Source of the DNA: UBA6168 sp039819485 | GTDB lineage: Bacteria; Bacteroidota; Bacteroidia; Chitinophagales; Saprospiraceae | Assembly (NCBI GenBank): GCA_039819485.1 | Contig: JBCBRY010000007.1 | Location: 62,001-126,000, forward strand | Direction: 5' to 3' | Length of the DNA: 64,000 bases | In this document: positions 32,357 through 42,060 of the stretch, one piece after another | Numbering within the stretch: position 1 is the first letter of the stretch | Layout: every line of letters starts with the position of its first letter | Position numbers and translations under genes: made by a program | The notes under the pieces: generated by a model | Told to the model about the DNA's origin: nothing | Database searches by the model: none | Seen by the model: only the letters and a program-made list of their open reading frames with translations

Positions 32357-33220
32357 ATGCGAGCTAAAAAATCTTATGGCCAACATTTTCTGACCAACGA
32401 AGACATTGCCCAACAAATCGCAGATGCCCTAACACTGGACGATGGGCCACTTGTCCCGAATTCACTCCGGGATCGGAAGGTGGACGGAGAGCCAATAAAA
32501 GTAATAGAGATTGGACCGGGCAAAGGTTTTTTGACAAAATATTTATTGGACAAAAATATTGACCTGAAAGTGGTGGAAGCGGACCAAGACATGGTGGATT
32601 TTCTGCACCTGAACTATGTCCAGCTCCATGGAAGGGTAATTGCCGAAGATTTCCTGAAATTAGACCTGAAAAGCATCTTCCCCAACAATCAGCAACCAGC
32701 AACCAGTTTGACCGGAGCGAAATCCCGCACCGACAGGTTGGAAAAACAGCAATTCTCGATCATCGGTAATTTCCCCTATAATATCTCCTCTCAGATCGTT
32801 TTTAAGATGATCGAACACCGAGAGTTCATTCCAGAACTGGTAGGTATGTTCCAAAAAGAAATGGCCAAACGGATCATTGCCTCTCCGGGCGGAAAAGATT
32901 ACGGCGTCATCAGTGTGTTGACGCAGGCTCATTATGAAGGCGAATATTTGTTTTCCGTCGAAAATATCCACTTTGACCCACCTCCAAAAGTCCAGTCCGG
33001 TGTTATCCGGCTGCGCCGAAAAGCAGGCTCCCTGGGCTGTGATGAAAAACTGTTTCGGCGCATCGTCAAACAGGTGTTCAGCCAGCGCCGCAAAATGTTG
33101 CGCAATACCTTAAAACCTTTTTTCGATGGAGAAATGTTGATGAACGACCCCTATTTTACCAAGCGGCCGGAAGTGCTGAGCGTAGAGGAGTTTGTCGAAC
33201 TGGCAAATAAGGCGGAGTAG
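32357..33220 (+). CDS. rsmA: 16S rRNA (adenine(1518)-N6/adenine(1519)-N6)-dimethyltransferase
   Basis: 287 residues. The start MRAKKSYGQHFLTNEDIA is the family's usual N-terminus. The SAM-binding loop is IEIGPGKGFLTK (51-62), and the catalytic motif is NFPYNISS, with Phe for the usual Leu in NLPY. It dimethylates two adenines near the 3' end of 16S rRNA; loss gives kasugamycin resistance. Two stretches, DDGPLVPNSLRDRKVDGEP (28-46) and SLTGAKSRTDRLEKQQ (about 118-133), are longer than in E. coli KsgA and look like loop insertions. The gene is divergent from pdxA, with a 147-base gap. Confidence 0.95.
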   Translation: MRAKKSYGQHFLTNEDIAQQIADALTLDDGPLVPNSLRDRKVDGEPIKVIEIGPGKGFLTKYLLDKNIDLKVVEADQDMVDFLHLNYVQLHGRVIAEDFLKLDLKSIFPNNQQPATSLTGAKSRTDRLEKQQFSIIGNFPYNISSQIVFKMIEHREFIPELVGMFQKEMAKRIIASPGGKDYGVISVLTQAHYEGEYLFSVENIHFDPPPKVQSGVIRLRRKAGSLGCDEKLFRRIVKQVFSQRRKMLRNTLKPFFDGEMLMNDPYFTKRPEVLSVEEFVELANKAE

Positions 33221-33428
33221 GCGAGTTATGGTAAATCTTTTCCTGGCTGCATAATTCAGCAATAGCTTTTAGCCAGTCGATCGACGGTCGAGGATTTATA
33301 CCCTCGGAATTACAGCCTAAAATAACCTTTCTATAAAAAGCTCGGGGGGCGTTAATTCTCAGTTGCCGAGAAAAACTCAGTTCACTAATTTTGACGTGTT
33401 TACCACGTTTATATTTCTGTTCTAAAAC
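33221..33428. other. Spacer after rsmA
   Basis: Nothing coding is supported. It ends in the shared terminator with the convergent mscS-like gene. Confidence 0.4.
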
Positions 33429-33463
33429 AAAAAAGCCTTGGACACATTATCCAAGGCTTTTTT
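33429..33463. terminator. Bidirectional terminator between rsmA and the mscS-like gene
   Basis: Perfect 14-base arms AAAAAAGCCTTGGA and complement, 7-base loop; A-run and T-run make it work in both directions. It lies 20 bases from the stop of the leftward gene. Confidence 0.9.
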
Positions 33464-33482
33464 AAGGTAAAATCAAAAATGA

Positions 33483-34301
33483 TTAATTCGAAGAGGCATT
33501 GGGCATATGTACATCCATTTGCGGATAAGGAATGCTGATGCCTTCTTTGTCAAATGCTTTTTTTACATGCTCCTGCATGTAAAACAGCGTATCCCAGTAG
33601 TACTCGCTTTTACAGAATGGCCGGGTATTGAGGTTGACGGAACTATCCGCCAATTCACCAACCACAACTCCCTGAGCCGGGTCGTCCAAAATCCACGGGC
33701 ATTCTTTTCCTACTTTCAAGATAATTTCACGGGCCTTGTCAATGTCATCTTCATAGCCGATACCAAAGGTCAGTTCCACACCTATTTCTCCCTGTCCGGA
33801 AATATTGGTAATAACGTTGCTCGTAACGACTCCGTTTGGCACGATGACCCGCTTGTTATCCAGGGTGGCCAAAACGGTATTGAAAACCTGAATCTGTTCC
33901 ACTGTTCCCGTTTCACCGCCAATGGTTACCAGGTCACCTACCTTGTAAGGCCGGAAAACGAGCAGTAAGACGCCACTGGCAAAATGTCCTATGCTCCCCT
34001 GCAATGCCATACCGATTGCCAAGGTCAGGGCACCAAATATTGCAATGAAAGAAGTTGTTTCAATGCCGAACATCCCGGCCACGCTGAGCAACAATAATAT
34101 TTTGAGGCCAACACTGACAATTGATTTCAGAAAAGGCCGAAGCGTATCGTCGATGCCGCTTCTTTTCATAGCCTTCTCCGCTGCCTTGGTAATCATGCCA
34201 ATGATCCAAAAACCTATGATCAATGTGAGGATTGCACCGATTACGCTCGGCGCATAACTGGTTACAAAAGCTGAGAGGTATTCCATGTTCAGAAAATCCA
34301 T
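33483..34301 (-). CDS. Small-conductance mechanosensitive channel (MscS family)
   Basis: 272 residues, near the length of E. coli MscS. Three membrane segments cover about 10-110; the third, pore-lining one contains the Gly/Ala-rich FIAIFGALTLAIGMALQGSIGHFASGVLLL. The cytosolic beta domain follows (FRPYKVGDLVTIGGETGTVEQIQVFNTVL), then the alpha/beta vestibule. It opens on membrane tension to release solutes under osmotic downshock. It stands alone, convergent with rsmA. Confidence 0.93.
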   Translation of the reverse strand: MDFLNMEYLSAFVTSYAPSVIGAILTLIIGFWIIGMITKAAEKAMKRSGIDDTLRPFLKSIVSVGLKILLLLSVAGMFGIETTSFIAIFGALTLAIGMALQGSIGHFASGVLLLVFRPYKVGDLVTIGGETGTVEQIQVFNTVLATLDNKRVIVPNGVVTSNVITNISGQGEIGVELTFGIGYEDDIDKAREIILKVGKECPWILDDPAQGVVVGELADSSVNLNTRPFCKSEYYWDTLFYMQEHVKKAFDKEGISIPYPQMDVHMPNASSN

Positions 34302-34794
34302 AGTTTAAGTTGATTTTAGTTATTAAAATAAAATTTTATGCGATGGCAGTCTGCCAAGTTTGTTTTTAATAATCAGGTTTTAATACGATCAAGACAGGAA
34401 CTGTAAAGTAGATGTACTTAATTTTTTTGGAGAAATGATGTCTAACGAGCCCAAAAATAGAGGATAAACACCATGTAAACAATCCGTTAGACGGCCAATA
34501 TTTGATAAGTAACAAAATTCAAAACAATTTGCCCGAAACAGATTTCCAGCCCTCAATGCAGCTTTTGCTCTATTTTTTCAAAAAAAAATATTTTTCAAAA
34601 AAGCCTCTCTAAAAACAGAATTCGCTGGTTTGCCAAATAATCATTGGAATATGGCCGTGCCATAAAACAGGATTTTAAAAAATTGAACCTTGGCATATCT
34701 CAAAATCTACAATGGCAACAAGTTCAATTAATTTATGTTATTTCGTATCCCTAAATTCCATCTTTTAAACTCGACCAAATTATTTTTTTGAAAC
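34302..34794. other. Gene-free AT-rich region between mscS-like gene and nadE
   Basis: Divergent promoters of both genes must lie here. I found no convincing TAnnTTTG with a paired -33 box, no hairpin of note and no plausible small gene. Confidence 0.45.
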
Positions 34795-36432
34795 ATGAAA
34801 ATAGCCCTCGCCCAACTTAATTTTTTTGTCGGCGATTTTGATGGCAACCTAAACAAAATGCTGAATGCCGTCGATGAAGCCAAGCAGCAAGGCGCCGACC
34901 TCGTTTGTTTTCCCGAACTGGCGACCTGTGGGTACCCTCCCCGTGATTTTTTGGAATTTGACGATTTTATCCGCCGGGCAGAAAAGTCCGTTGCCCGTCT
35001 GGCGGAAGCCTCGAAAGACATTGCCATCGCCGTTGGCTCGCCCAGCCACAACCCGGTCATAGAGGGAAAAGACCTTTTTAATTCTGCTTATTTTTTAGCG
35101 GACGGTGAAATAAAACACGTGCAGCACAAAGCCCTGCTTCCAACTTATGACGTGTTCGACGAGTACCGCTATTTCGAACCTGCTTCCGAATTTAACATTG
35201 TTGAATTCAAGGGCAAAAGAATTGCCCTGAGCATCTGCGAAGACCTTTGGAATCTGGGAAATGAGAACCCACTCTATACCATTGTGCCGCTGGACGAGAT
35301 GATGCCGCACAAACCAGACCTGATACTCAACCTGTCGGCTTCCCCATTTTCGCACTCCCACGCCAATGAGCGCATCCGTGTGCTGCGGGAAAATGCCATA
35401 CGGTACAACCTGCCGATGTTTTACGTCAACCAGGTAGGTTCGCAAACAGAAATTATTTTTGATGGTGGTTCCATCGCATTTTCTCCCAAAGGAACGGTGT
35501 ATGAAGAAATGCCTTATTGGGTGGAAATGGTCAAAACATTCGACCTCGACAAAGTAATTGAAAATGGCCAGACTGTTTTACAGCCAAAAGACAAAATCCC
35601 GCTCATTCATGATGCGCTCGTACTTGGCATCAAAGACTATTTTGGAAAATTAGGTTTCAAACAAGCCATTCTTGGCCTGTCGGGCGGAATCGATTCCGCC
35701 GTCGTGGCGGTGCTTGCCGCCAGAGCACTGGGCGAAGACAATGTCAGGGGACTGCTCATGCCGTCCCAGTTTTCATCCGATCACTCGGTCAATGATGCCC
35801 GTGAACTGGCGGTCAACCTCGGCATGCAATACGACATCGTACCAATTGAACCGATTTTCAATACCTTCATGGATTCGCTGAAACCGCACTTTTGGGGCAA
35901 CCCCTTTGGGGTGGCGGAAGAGAATATCCAGGCTCGGTCAAGAGGGCTTTTGCTAATGGCGATTTCCAACAAGTTCGGTAACATTTTGCTCAACACAACC
36001 AATAAAAGTGAAATGGCCGTTGGCTACGGAACACTTTACGGCGACCTCTGTGGGGGGCTTTCCGTATTGGCCGACGTATACAAAACGGAAGTGTACGAGC
36101 TGGCCAGGTACATGAACAAGGACGGGGAAGTGATCCCTGAAAATATCATCACCAAACCCCCTTCCGCAGAACTCCGCCCCAATCAAAAGGACAGCGACAG
36201 CCTGCCCGATTATGAAATCCTTGATGCCATCCTTTTCCAGTACATCGAACAGCAGCAAGGCCCCCACGAAATCATCGCGATGGGTTTTGATGAAAAAATA
36301 GTCCGGCGCGCGCTGCGCCTCGTCAACATGAATGAATTCAAACGCTACCAATCTGCACCGGTTCTTCGGGTTTCCCCTAAAGCGTTTGGTATGGGTCGGC
36401 GAATGCCGATTGTTGGGAAGTATCTTTCTTAG
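34795..36432 (+). CDS. nadE: Glutamine-dependent NAD+ synthetase
   Basis: 545 residues, the two-domain glutamine-using form. The N-terminal nitrilase-type glutaminase (1-260) has E41 (FPELATCGYPP), the lysine region HKALLPTYDVF and the nucleophile C148 (SICEDLWN). The C-terminal synthetase (270-545) has the ATP pyrophosphatase loop LSGGIDSAVVAVLAARALG and the later KPPSAELRPNQKDSDSLPDY. It amidates nicotinic acid adenine dinucleotide to NAD+ in the cytosol, with ammonia channelled between domains. It ends 3 bases before a 17-bp inverted repeat that fills the gap to the next convergent gene. Confidence 0.96.
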   Translation: MKIALAQLNFFVGDFDGNLNKMLNAVDEAKQQGADLVCFPELATCGYPPRDFLEFDDFIRRAEKSVARLAEASKDIAIAVGSPSHNPVIEGKDLFNSAYFLADGEIKHVQHKALLPTYDVFDEYRYFEPASEFNIVEFKGKRIALSICEDLWNLGNENPLYTIVPLDEMMPHKPDLILNLSASPFSHSHANERIRVLRENAIRYNLPMFYVNQVGSQTEIIFDGGSIAFSPKGTVYEEMPYWVEMVKTFDLDKVIENGQTVLQPKDKIPLIHDALVLGIKDYFGKLGFKQAILGLSGGIDSAVVAVLAARALGEDNVRGLLMPSQFSSDHSVNDARELAVNLGMQYDIVPIEPIFNTFMDSLKPHFWGNPFGVAEENIQARSRGLLLMAISNKFGNILLNTTNKSEMAVGYGTLYGDLCGGLSVLADVYKTEVYELARYMNKDGEVIPENIITKPPSAELRPNQKDSDSLPDYEILDAILFQYIEQQQGPHEIIAMGFDEKIVRRALRLVNMNEFKRYQSAPVLRVSPKAFGMGRRMPIVGKYLS

Positions 36433-36435
36433 GGA

Positions 36436-36477
36436 GTTGTTGAGTTTTGAGTTCTCTATCACTCAAAACTCAACAAC
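36436..36477. repeat. Perfect 17-bp inverted repeat between convergent genes
   Basis: GTTGTTGAGTTTTGAGT (36436-36452) pairs exactly with 36461-36477 around an 8-base loop. It is built of the same GAGTT words seen near 32227-32260 upstream of rsmA. It is likely to affect termination of nadE and of the convergent gene. Confidence 0.85.
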
Positions 36478-36495
36478 GCAGAACTCAATCCCCTC

Positions 36496-39117
36496 CTATC
36501 TTACCATCATCTTCAGCCATCCGGCTGGTTCGTTTTCATGAATTATTTGGATAAAATAAAGACCACTGACTTCCGGTGCGGGCAAAGGAAAATGGTTCTG
36601 GCCTTTTTTTACATGTAGTGGTACCTGGCTGACCAACTGCCCGCCGGTATTGAATAGCACTGCTTCAATACCTCCGTTGACCGGGCTGTCAATCACTAAA
36701 TTATAATCGCTGCCGGCCATCATGGGGTTCGGGAACAGACCGACGTTGATAGGTTGCCCATTGATTTCTCCAACACTGACCATCAAATCATGAACGAGGT
36801 ACCCAAATACATGCCCGCAACCTATTTCATCGGAAATAGTCACCGAGTAATCACCTGGTGGCACATCCATGATTGATTGAGTGGTTGCACCGTTGCTCCA
36901 TTGAAAAGTAAAAGGTGGCAGGCCGCCCAATATATCTTCAATAATGATTGATCCATTGGATGCCCCAACATTCATCGAATTCATCACGGTCACATTCGGC
37001 ACGATGCGGTTTGAGTTCTCGATTTCAAAAGAAGCGGATTGTGTACAGCCAACCGCATCGGTCACTGTCACATCGTACATGCCCTCATAAAGGCCATCAA
37101 TTATTTCGGTATCTTCTCCATTGCTCCATTGGTAAGTGAAGGGAGGGGCTCCTCCCATGATATTGACATCAATGCTCCCGATGATCGCCGTTGGGCAGGG
37201 CATGGGCATCACATCAGCCGTTATTTCAAAATCACCGCCTGGAGCAATTTCATAGGATACCACTTTTGGACAACCACCCGATGAATCAGTTATGGTAACC
37301 GTATAGGTGTCCGGCGCCAACATGCTGATGTCTTCTGTCATTTCTCCATTGTTCCACTCATAGGTGATAGGCGGAACGGCTCCCGTGACCGTTAAATCAA
37401 TGCTGCCAATGGCCGTTCCGTCACAATCCGCTGGCTCGATAAAAGCATCGGTCCCGATAGCAGAATTATTGCCAATGACGGTAGCCCCGTCAATGAAGTT
37501 CGGAACCTGTTCCGCCATATTTTGATGGACGATAAGTGATTCGGTTATACTGTTCGTGAACGCCAAAGGGGTGGTATCATTGACGTTGCCAGTCGTCAAA
37601 AACCGTAATTCACAGATGACGGTACCGTCAGGGATGCTTTCCCCTGCATTTGAAGGGTTAAACCAGACAAAAGTTATCTTTCCATCGGCAACATGGCTCA
37701 ATCCAATGTTTTGAGGGGTCAGTCCAAACAGGTTCAAATTATCGACGCTCATAAAAGTCATCACATCTTTATCCCATTCGATGGTAAACTGAAACCCTTT
37801 CAGTCCTGTAAAATCGTTGGCCGTCAAGGCAAAAACAATTTCTTCTCCCGAATCACAAGTGCCCACTTCTGGCAGTATGAAGGTCGTATTCAACATAGGT
37901 GGAGGATTCAACCCAGCCTCTCCGATATCGCCAATTTTAATTCCGGTAAAATTTTGATTAAAAAGGGAATCCGGTAACATACTGATAGAAATGGTCTCGG
38001 GGAAAGTCGGCATGAATGGATTGTCCGGATCGGGGAAATTGTAAAACTGCGGTACGAAACGCCAAGAGGTATTGTTGGGGAAAACAGTAGTTTCACCTAA
38101 AATCAAATTCATGATTTCGATTAAATCCGCCTGATCGATTTCGGTGGTTTTATCAGCATCGGCAGCGATGTACTGAAAGGGAGAAGTAAAAATTTCCACA
38201 GCGGCTAAATGACGAATCAGTCTAATCAGGTCGACAGACGTTACATCTTCCAAATGATTGATGTCCTTTTCCGGAACCAACTCATAGTTAAAATTGATGT
38301 TGAGGTCGGCGACACTGAAAGAACCGGCCATGTCTGACACAACCGCTCCACTACCTGGAACAGAAATAGTCACATCCGAAACTGGAGCTGCATTGGGTTT
38401 TGTGATTTTTCCACTCACCGCCACCGCCGGATTATCGACAAAAAACAATATACCCGTACTGCCAGCGATATCCGTTGATTGGCTTTCGAATTCACTATAA
38501 AAAAAGTCATTTTGGTTGCCGCTCACCCAATCAGGAGATCCGCCGCCCGGCGCCATGTCATAAAAAGTGAAAGTGGCACTGAAAGGCTGGGTCGATGTTG
38601 TGTGGGCATCGAGCGCTCCGCCCTCGCTAATGGTAAATGGGTTGAGCTTATCAAGAGCTAAAGGAAATACGATCCCAAGACTTTGTTGCAGAGTCGCCAG
38701 GTCATCTATATCAGTCTGGTTTATGTAGGACCGGACCTGAATCGGACCAGCGATGGGGTTAGCGCCGGTGATCTGCCATTTTCGATTTGATGCGAGCCAG
38801 GCTTCATTGGCAATATAATCGGCATTGGATAAATTCAAGCCGATCGTTCCAAAATCCGCCCGAATAGAAGAAGTAATATTCAGACCGTTATTGAGGTCAC
38901 CAATGTCCTGTCCATTCTTTTTTATCGAGATGACCAGGATGTTTTCATCTGCATTATAATAATGCGTCCAGCCGTCGGAATCGGTACATTCGTCGGTAGC
39001 GGCCACAGTAGCGCTTGGTACTTCCAGGAGGTCAAGGCCAGTAACAATATCGCATTGGGTCAGGCATTCTGAGAAGGGGAAGATGAATAGGGCTGTTATG
39101 AGTGTTATTATTCTCAT
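36496..39117 (-). CDS. Secreted multi-domain protein: carboxypeptidase-regulatory, dockerin-like, cohesin-like and SprB modules, type IX sorting domain
   Basis: 873 residues with a signal peptide (first 20). Order seen: unassigned N-terminal part (to about 235); a carboxypeptidase-regulatory-like beta domain (VSGKITKPNAAPVSDVTI); a dockerin-like EF-hand pair (DVTSVDLIRLIRHL, then DADKTTEIDQADLIEIMNLI); a cohesin-like domain (about 395-540, with EEIVFALTANDFTGLKGFQF); three SprB-type repeats (about 560-770), each with a YxWSNG or YEWNNG core; and a C-terminal type IX sorting domain (FPNPMMAGSDYNLVI to the end). It is exported and attached to or released from the surface by type IX secretion. 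It may act in adhesion or gliding. Confidence 0.85.
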   Translation of the reverse strand: MRIITLITALFIFPFSECLTQCDIVTGLDLLEVPSATVAATDECTDSDGWTHYYNADENILVISIKKNGQDIGDLNNGLNITSSIRADFGTIGLNLSNADYIANEAWLASNRKWQITGANPIAGPIQVRSYINQTDIDDLATLQQSLGIVFPLALDKLNPFTISEGGALDAHTTSTQPFSATFTFYDMAPGGGSPDWVSGNQNDFFYSEFESQSTDIAGSTGILFFVDNPAVAVSGKITKPNAAPVSDVTISVPGSGAVVSDMAGSFSVADLNINFNYELVPEKDINHLEDVTSVDLIRLIRHLAAVEIFTSPFQYIAADADKTTEIDQADLIEIMNLILGETTVFPNNTSWRFVPQFYNFPDPDNPFMPTFPETISISMLPDSLFNQNFTGIKIGDIGEAGLNPPPMLNTTFILPEVGTCDSGEEIVFALTANDFTGLKGFQFTIEWDKDVMTFMSVDNLNLFGLTPQNIGLSHVADGKITFVWFNPSNAGESIPDGTVICELRFLTTGNVNDTTPLAFTNSITESLIVHQNMAEQVPNFIDGATVIGNNSAIGTDAFIEPADCDGTAIGSIDLTVTGAVPPITYEWNNGEMTEDISMLAPDTYTVTITDSSGGCPKVVSYEIAPGGDFEITADVMPMPCPTAIIGSIDVNIMGGAPPFTYQWSNGEDTEIIDGLYEGMYDVTVTDAVGCTQSASFEIENSNRIVPNVTVMNSMNVGASNGSIIIEDILGGLPPFTFQWSNGATTQSIMDVPPGDYSVTISDEIGCGHVFGYLVHDLMVSVGEINGQPINVGLFPNPMMAGSDYNLVIDSPVNGGIEAVLFNTGGQLVSQVPLHVKKGQNHFPLPAPEVSGLYFIQIIHENEPAGWLKMMVR

Positions 39118-39607
39118 GGGTGTTGATTTTCAAGTACTTATAAATCGGCCTTTTTATTTGCACGTTGCAAACAATTAAGCCTATACTTTAATTTTGCACA
39201 GTTTGTTTCAAAATGAGGAAACCAAATAGGTGCGGTGGTGAGACGTCCGGGAAAAAATGGTTGAGATGTCGAGGTCTATCAGGTGTGGGAAAGTTTCGAA
39301 GTGAGCAAATTTACGTAAAATGTAGTAGGCAGCCAAAAATCTTCTTTTTCCATGAATGTGGTTTGAATGTTAGCTATCGGAAAATCGGAACCAGACCGCA
39401 TCACTAAATTGGCAGCAATTTCCAATTTCACCAAGAGATTTAGCGTATTACACTGGCTAAATTTTTGATGATCCTAAAAACCAGCCTTCCAAATTATTCA
39501 TCCATCAGGCCAAGTCCTCAAATGGAGATCGGTCAAAGAAAACCAGCTTGAAAAAAAATCTAATCTGTAAAACTTTCAGCATCAGTGCATATTGCTATTT
39601 TTGCTCC
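39118..39607. other. Intergenic region with a rightward promoter well upstream of the DUF5916 gene
   Basis: TTG (39165-39167), 21-base spacer and TAATTTTG (39189-39196) form a good promoter match about 400 bases before the next ATG. The leader between could hold a small RNA or peptide; a 64-codon frame at 39213-39407 is present but shows no support. A second -7 match, TATTTTTG at 39596-39603, ends 4 bases before the ATG at 39608. Confidence 0.5.
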
Positions 39608-41836
39608 ATGAATTTTAAGTTGCTGGTTTCACTTTCATGCCTACTCTGTTGGATACAGATGTGCCTGGCCCAACCTGCCTTTTTTGGGTCTCCTCATAAC
39701 CGCGCTGAAATTCCATTTGTCAAGGCAGCTAAAATTAATACAACCATCATCATTGATGGCAATATAGACGAGCCAGCATGGTACCAGGGCATTCCCGCTG
39801 ATAATTTTTGGCAACTGTTCCCAAGTGACAGTTCACATGCAGAATACCAGACAGAAATATTCTTTGCCTACGACGAAGAGCGGTTTTATGTAGCGGCCAA
39901 ATGTTATGCCCGCAACGATCAATATGTGGTGCCCTCATTGAGAAGAGACTTCCGCGCAGGTGGCAGCGACAACCTTACTTTTGTCTTCGATACTTTTAAC
40001 GACCAGACCAATGCCTTCTTTTTCGGAACCAACCCGGAAGGAGTGCTAAGGGAAGGGCTTATCTCTAACGGAGGGCAAGGCCGGGCAGACTTTTCGGAAT
40101 CCTGGGACAACAAGTGGGAGGGAGAAGCCAAAATCCACGACGGGTATTGGGCTTGTGAATTGGCCATTCCCTTTAAGACCATCCGCTATCAGGAAGGCAG
40201 CATGAAGTGGCGGTTCAACGCCTACCGTTTTGACACGCAGATCAATGAACGCTCTTCCTGGATCCGCATCCCCCAAAACCAGTTTTTGACCAACCTGGCA
40301 TTCATGGGCAACCTGAACTGGGAAGGGCCATTGAAAAAGTCCGGTAAAAGTTTTGCCATCATCCCTTACACCTCTGCCGACCTGGGAAGAGATTTTGAAG
40401 AAGGCGAGACCGGGTATGATTCCAATTTTGGCATTGGAGGAGATGCCAAGGTCGCCGTCACTTCTGGCCTCAATCTTGACCTGACAGTTAACCCCGATTT
40501 TTCCCAGGTAGAAGTAGACCGGCAAGTAACCAACCTACAGCGGTTTGAAGTATTCTTCCCTGAGCGGCGGCAATTCTTTTTGGAAAATGCAGACCTTTTT
40601 GGATCCTTTGGGGACGAACGGATCAACCCCTTCTTTTCCCGAAGGATTGGTGTTGCACAGGATACAGCCGACGACCTGACCATCCAAAACCCAATCTATT
40701 TTGGCGCAAGACTTAGTGGCAAACTGGATGAAAACTGGCGGGTCGGCCTGCTAAATATGCAGACGGCCGATGATGAAAAAAACGATTTGCCAAGCTTCAA
40801 CTATACCGTTGCCGCTCTGCAAAGGAAGGTATTTGCCCGCTCCAATATAGGCGCCATCTTCGTCAATAAACAAACCTTCAGCGACCGGGAAAGCGAAACC
40901 TACAACAAATACAACCGGATAGCCGGGCTTGATTATAACCTTGGGACAACCAACAACGTTTGGCAGGGCAAAACTTTCATCCATAAGGCCATTACCCCCG
41001 AAGAGGCCGATGATAAATATGCACATGGGCTTGAGCTCAACTACCGTGTCCGGCATGTTGCATTTGGCTGGCGTCATTCCCTGGTCGGCGAAGGGTACAA
41101 TGCCGAAGTCGGTTTTGTGCCCAGGACCAATTTCTTCCAGATGCAGCCCGAAGCACGCCTGTTCTTTTATCCAAAAAACAACAAGGTTGTACAACATGGC
41201 CCCGTTGTGCAAGGGCTATGGCTGCGCACGCCGGGATATGGCATTACGGATCGTGAAGTGAGATTTAGATGGGAATTCCGTATGCGGGACAATTCAAGGT
41301 TTGAAGCCGAAGTCAAGAACGAATACACTTTTCTATTCGATGACTTTGATCCTACCCGAGAAGACAAATACTCACTGAAAGCTGAAACGGGCTACACCTA
41401 CACCAACTACTCTTTGGAATACAGCTCGAACCCCAACCGTATTTTTTCGGTAAGGGTAGAACCAAGGTTTGGAGAGTTCTTTAACGGAACCCGGCTTGGC
41501 CTGCGCGGTAACATCAATTACCGTTTTCAGCCATATGGCAACATATCCCTCAACTATAATTTCAACCGAATAAAACTGGCCGAGCCATTTGAACCGGTCA
41601 ATCTCGTCCTCGTCGGCCCGCGGATCGACCTGACATTTACCCGCAAACTCTTCCTGACAACTTTCATCCAATACAACAACCAGATCGACAACCTGAACAT
41701 CAATGCCCGGTTTCAGTGGCGGTTCAAACCCGTTTCCGATTTTTTCCTCGTCTATACCGACAACTATACCCCTGAAGGTTTTGTGGTAAGGAACAGATCC
41801 ATCGTGGCCAAGTTGACTTATTGGCTCAATCTGTAG
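39608..41836 (+). CDS. DUF5916 family outer membrane protein with CBM9-like N-terminus
   Basis: 742 residues from the ATG at 39608, the start of a good signal peptide (NFKLLVSLSCLLCWIQMCLAQ); a longer start at 39548 adds 20 residues. A CBM9-like sugar-binding fold covers about 40-240 (IIIDGNIDEPAWYQ, YDEERFYVAAKCYARNDQYV). The DUF5916 part follows (NPDFSQVEVDRQVTNLQRFE, then FPERRQFFLENADLF). The C-terminal 350 residues alternate polar and aromatic strands, as in a beta-barrel, and end in an aromatic pattern. An outer membrane location is inferred; the substrate is unknown. A -7 match adjacent to the ATG hints at a leaderless message. Confidence 0.85.
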   Translation: MNFKLLVSLSCLLCWIQMCLAQPAFFGSPHNRAEIPFVKAAKINTTIIIDGNIDEPAWYQGIPADNFWQLFPSDSSHAEYQTEIFFAYDEERFYVAAKCYARNDQYVVPSLRRDFRAGGSDNLTFVFDTFNDQTNAFFFGTNPEGVLREGLISNGGQGRADFSESWDNKWEGEAKIHDGYWACELAIPFKTIRYQEGSMKWRFNAYRFDTQINERSSWIRIPQNQFLTNLAFMGNLNWEGPLKKSGKSFAIIPYTSADLGRDFEEGETGYDSNFGIGGDAKVAVTSGLNLDLTVNPDFSQVEVDRQVTNLQRFEVFFPERRQFFLENADLFGSFGDERINPFFSRRIGVAQDTADDLTIQNPIYFGARLSGKLDENWRVGLLNMQTADDEKNDLPSFNYTVAALQRKVFARSNIGAIFVNKQTFSDRESETYNKYNRIAGLDYNLGTTNNVWQGKTFIHKAITPEEADDKYAHGLELNYRVRHVAFGWRHSLVGEGYNAEVGFVPRTNFFQMQPEARLFFYPKNNKVVQHGPVVQGLWLRTPGYGITDREVRFRWEFRMRDNSRFEAEVKNEYTFLFDDFDPTREDKYSLKAETGYTYTNYSLEYSSNPNRIFSVRVEPRFGEFFNGTRLGLRGNINYRFQPYGNISLNYNFNRIKLAEPFEPVNLVLVGPRIDLTFTRKLFLTTFIQYNNQIDNLNINARFQWRFKPVSDFFLVYTDNYTPEGFVVRNRSIVAKLTYWLNL

Positions 41837-42060
41837 GCACGTAATCTAATTGTAAAATTATCAATAAGGATCAAGTTATAACCAGTATAAATAGGAAGTG
41901 TCGTGAGATAAATAGCTCACAAGTGAAAATCATTATTAACTTTGCAGCCTTATCCAACCACCAAGACCTCGGACAAATCCAAGACCTGATAATCTGACCT
42001 TTACAAACTAATGTCTCTCGCATGTGTTAGGCATTATTTTAAACCATTTTTATCGTTATT
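41837..42060. other. Spacer upstream of the desaturase gene with a -7 promoter element
   Basis: TAACTTTG at 41937-41944 is a perfect TAnnTTTG, about 117 bases before the ATG. No clear -33 box precedes it. Nothing else recognised. Confidence 0.4.

Noticed and set aside
39213..39407. 64-codon Cys/Arg/Lys-rich frame after a promoter match
   Set aside because: There is no second line of evidence for coding; mentioned only as a possibility.
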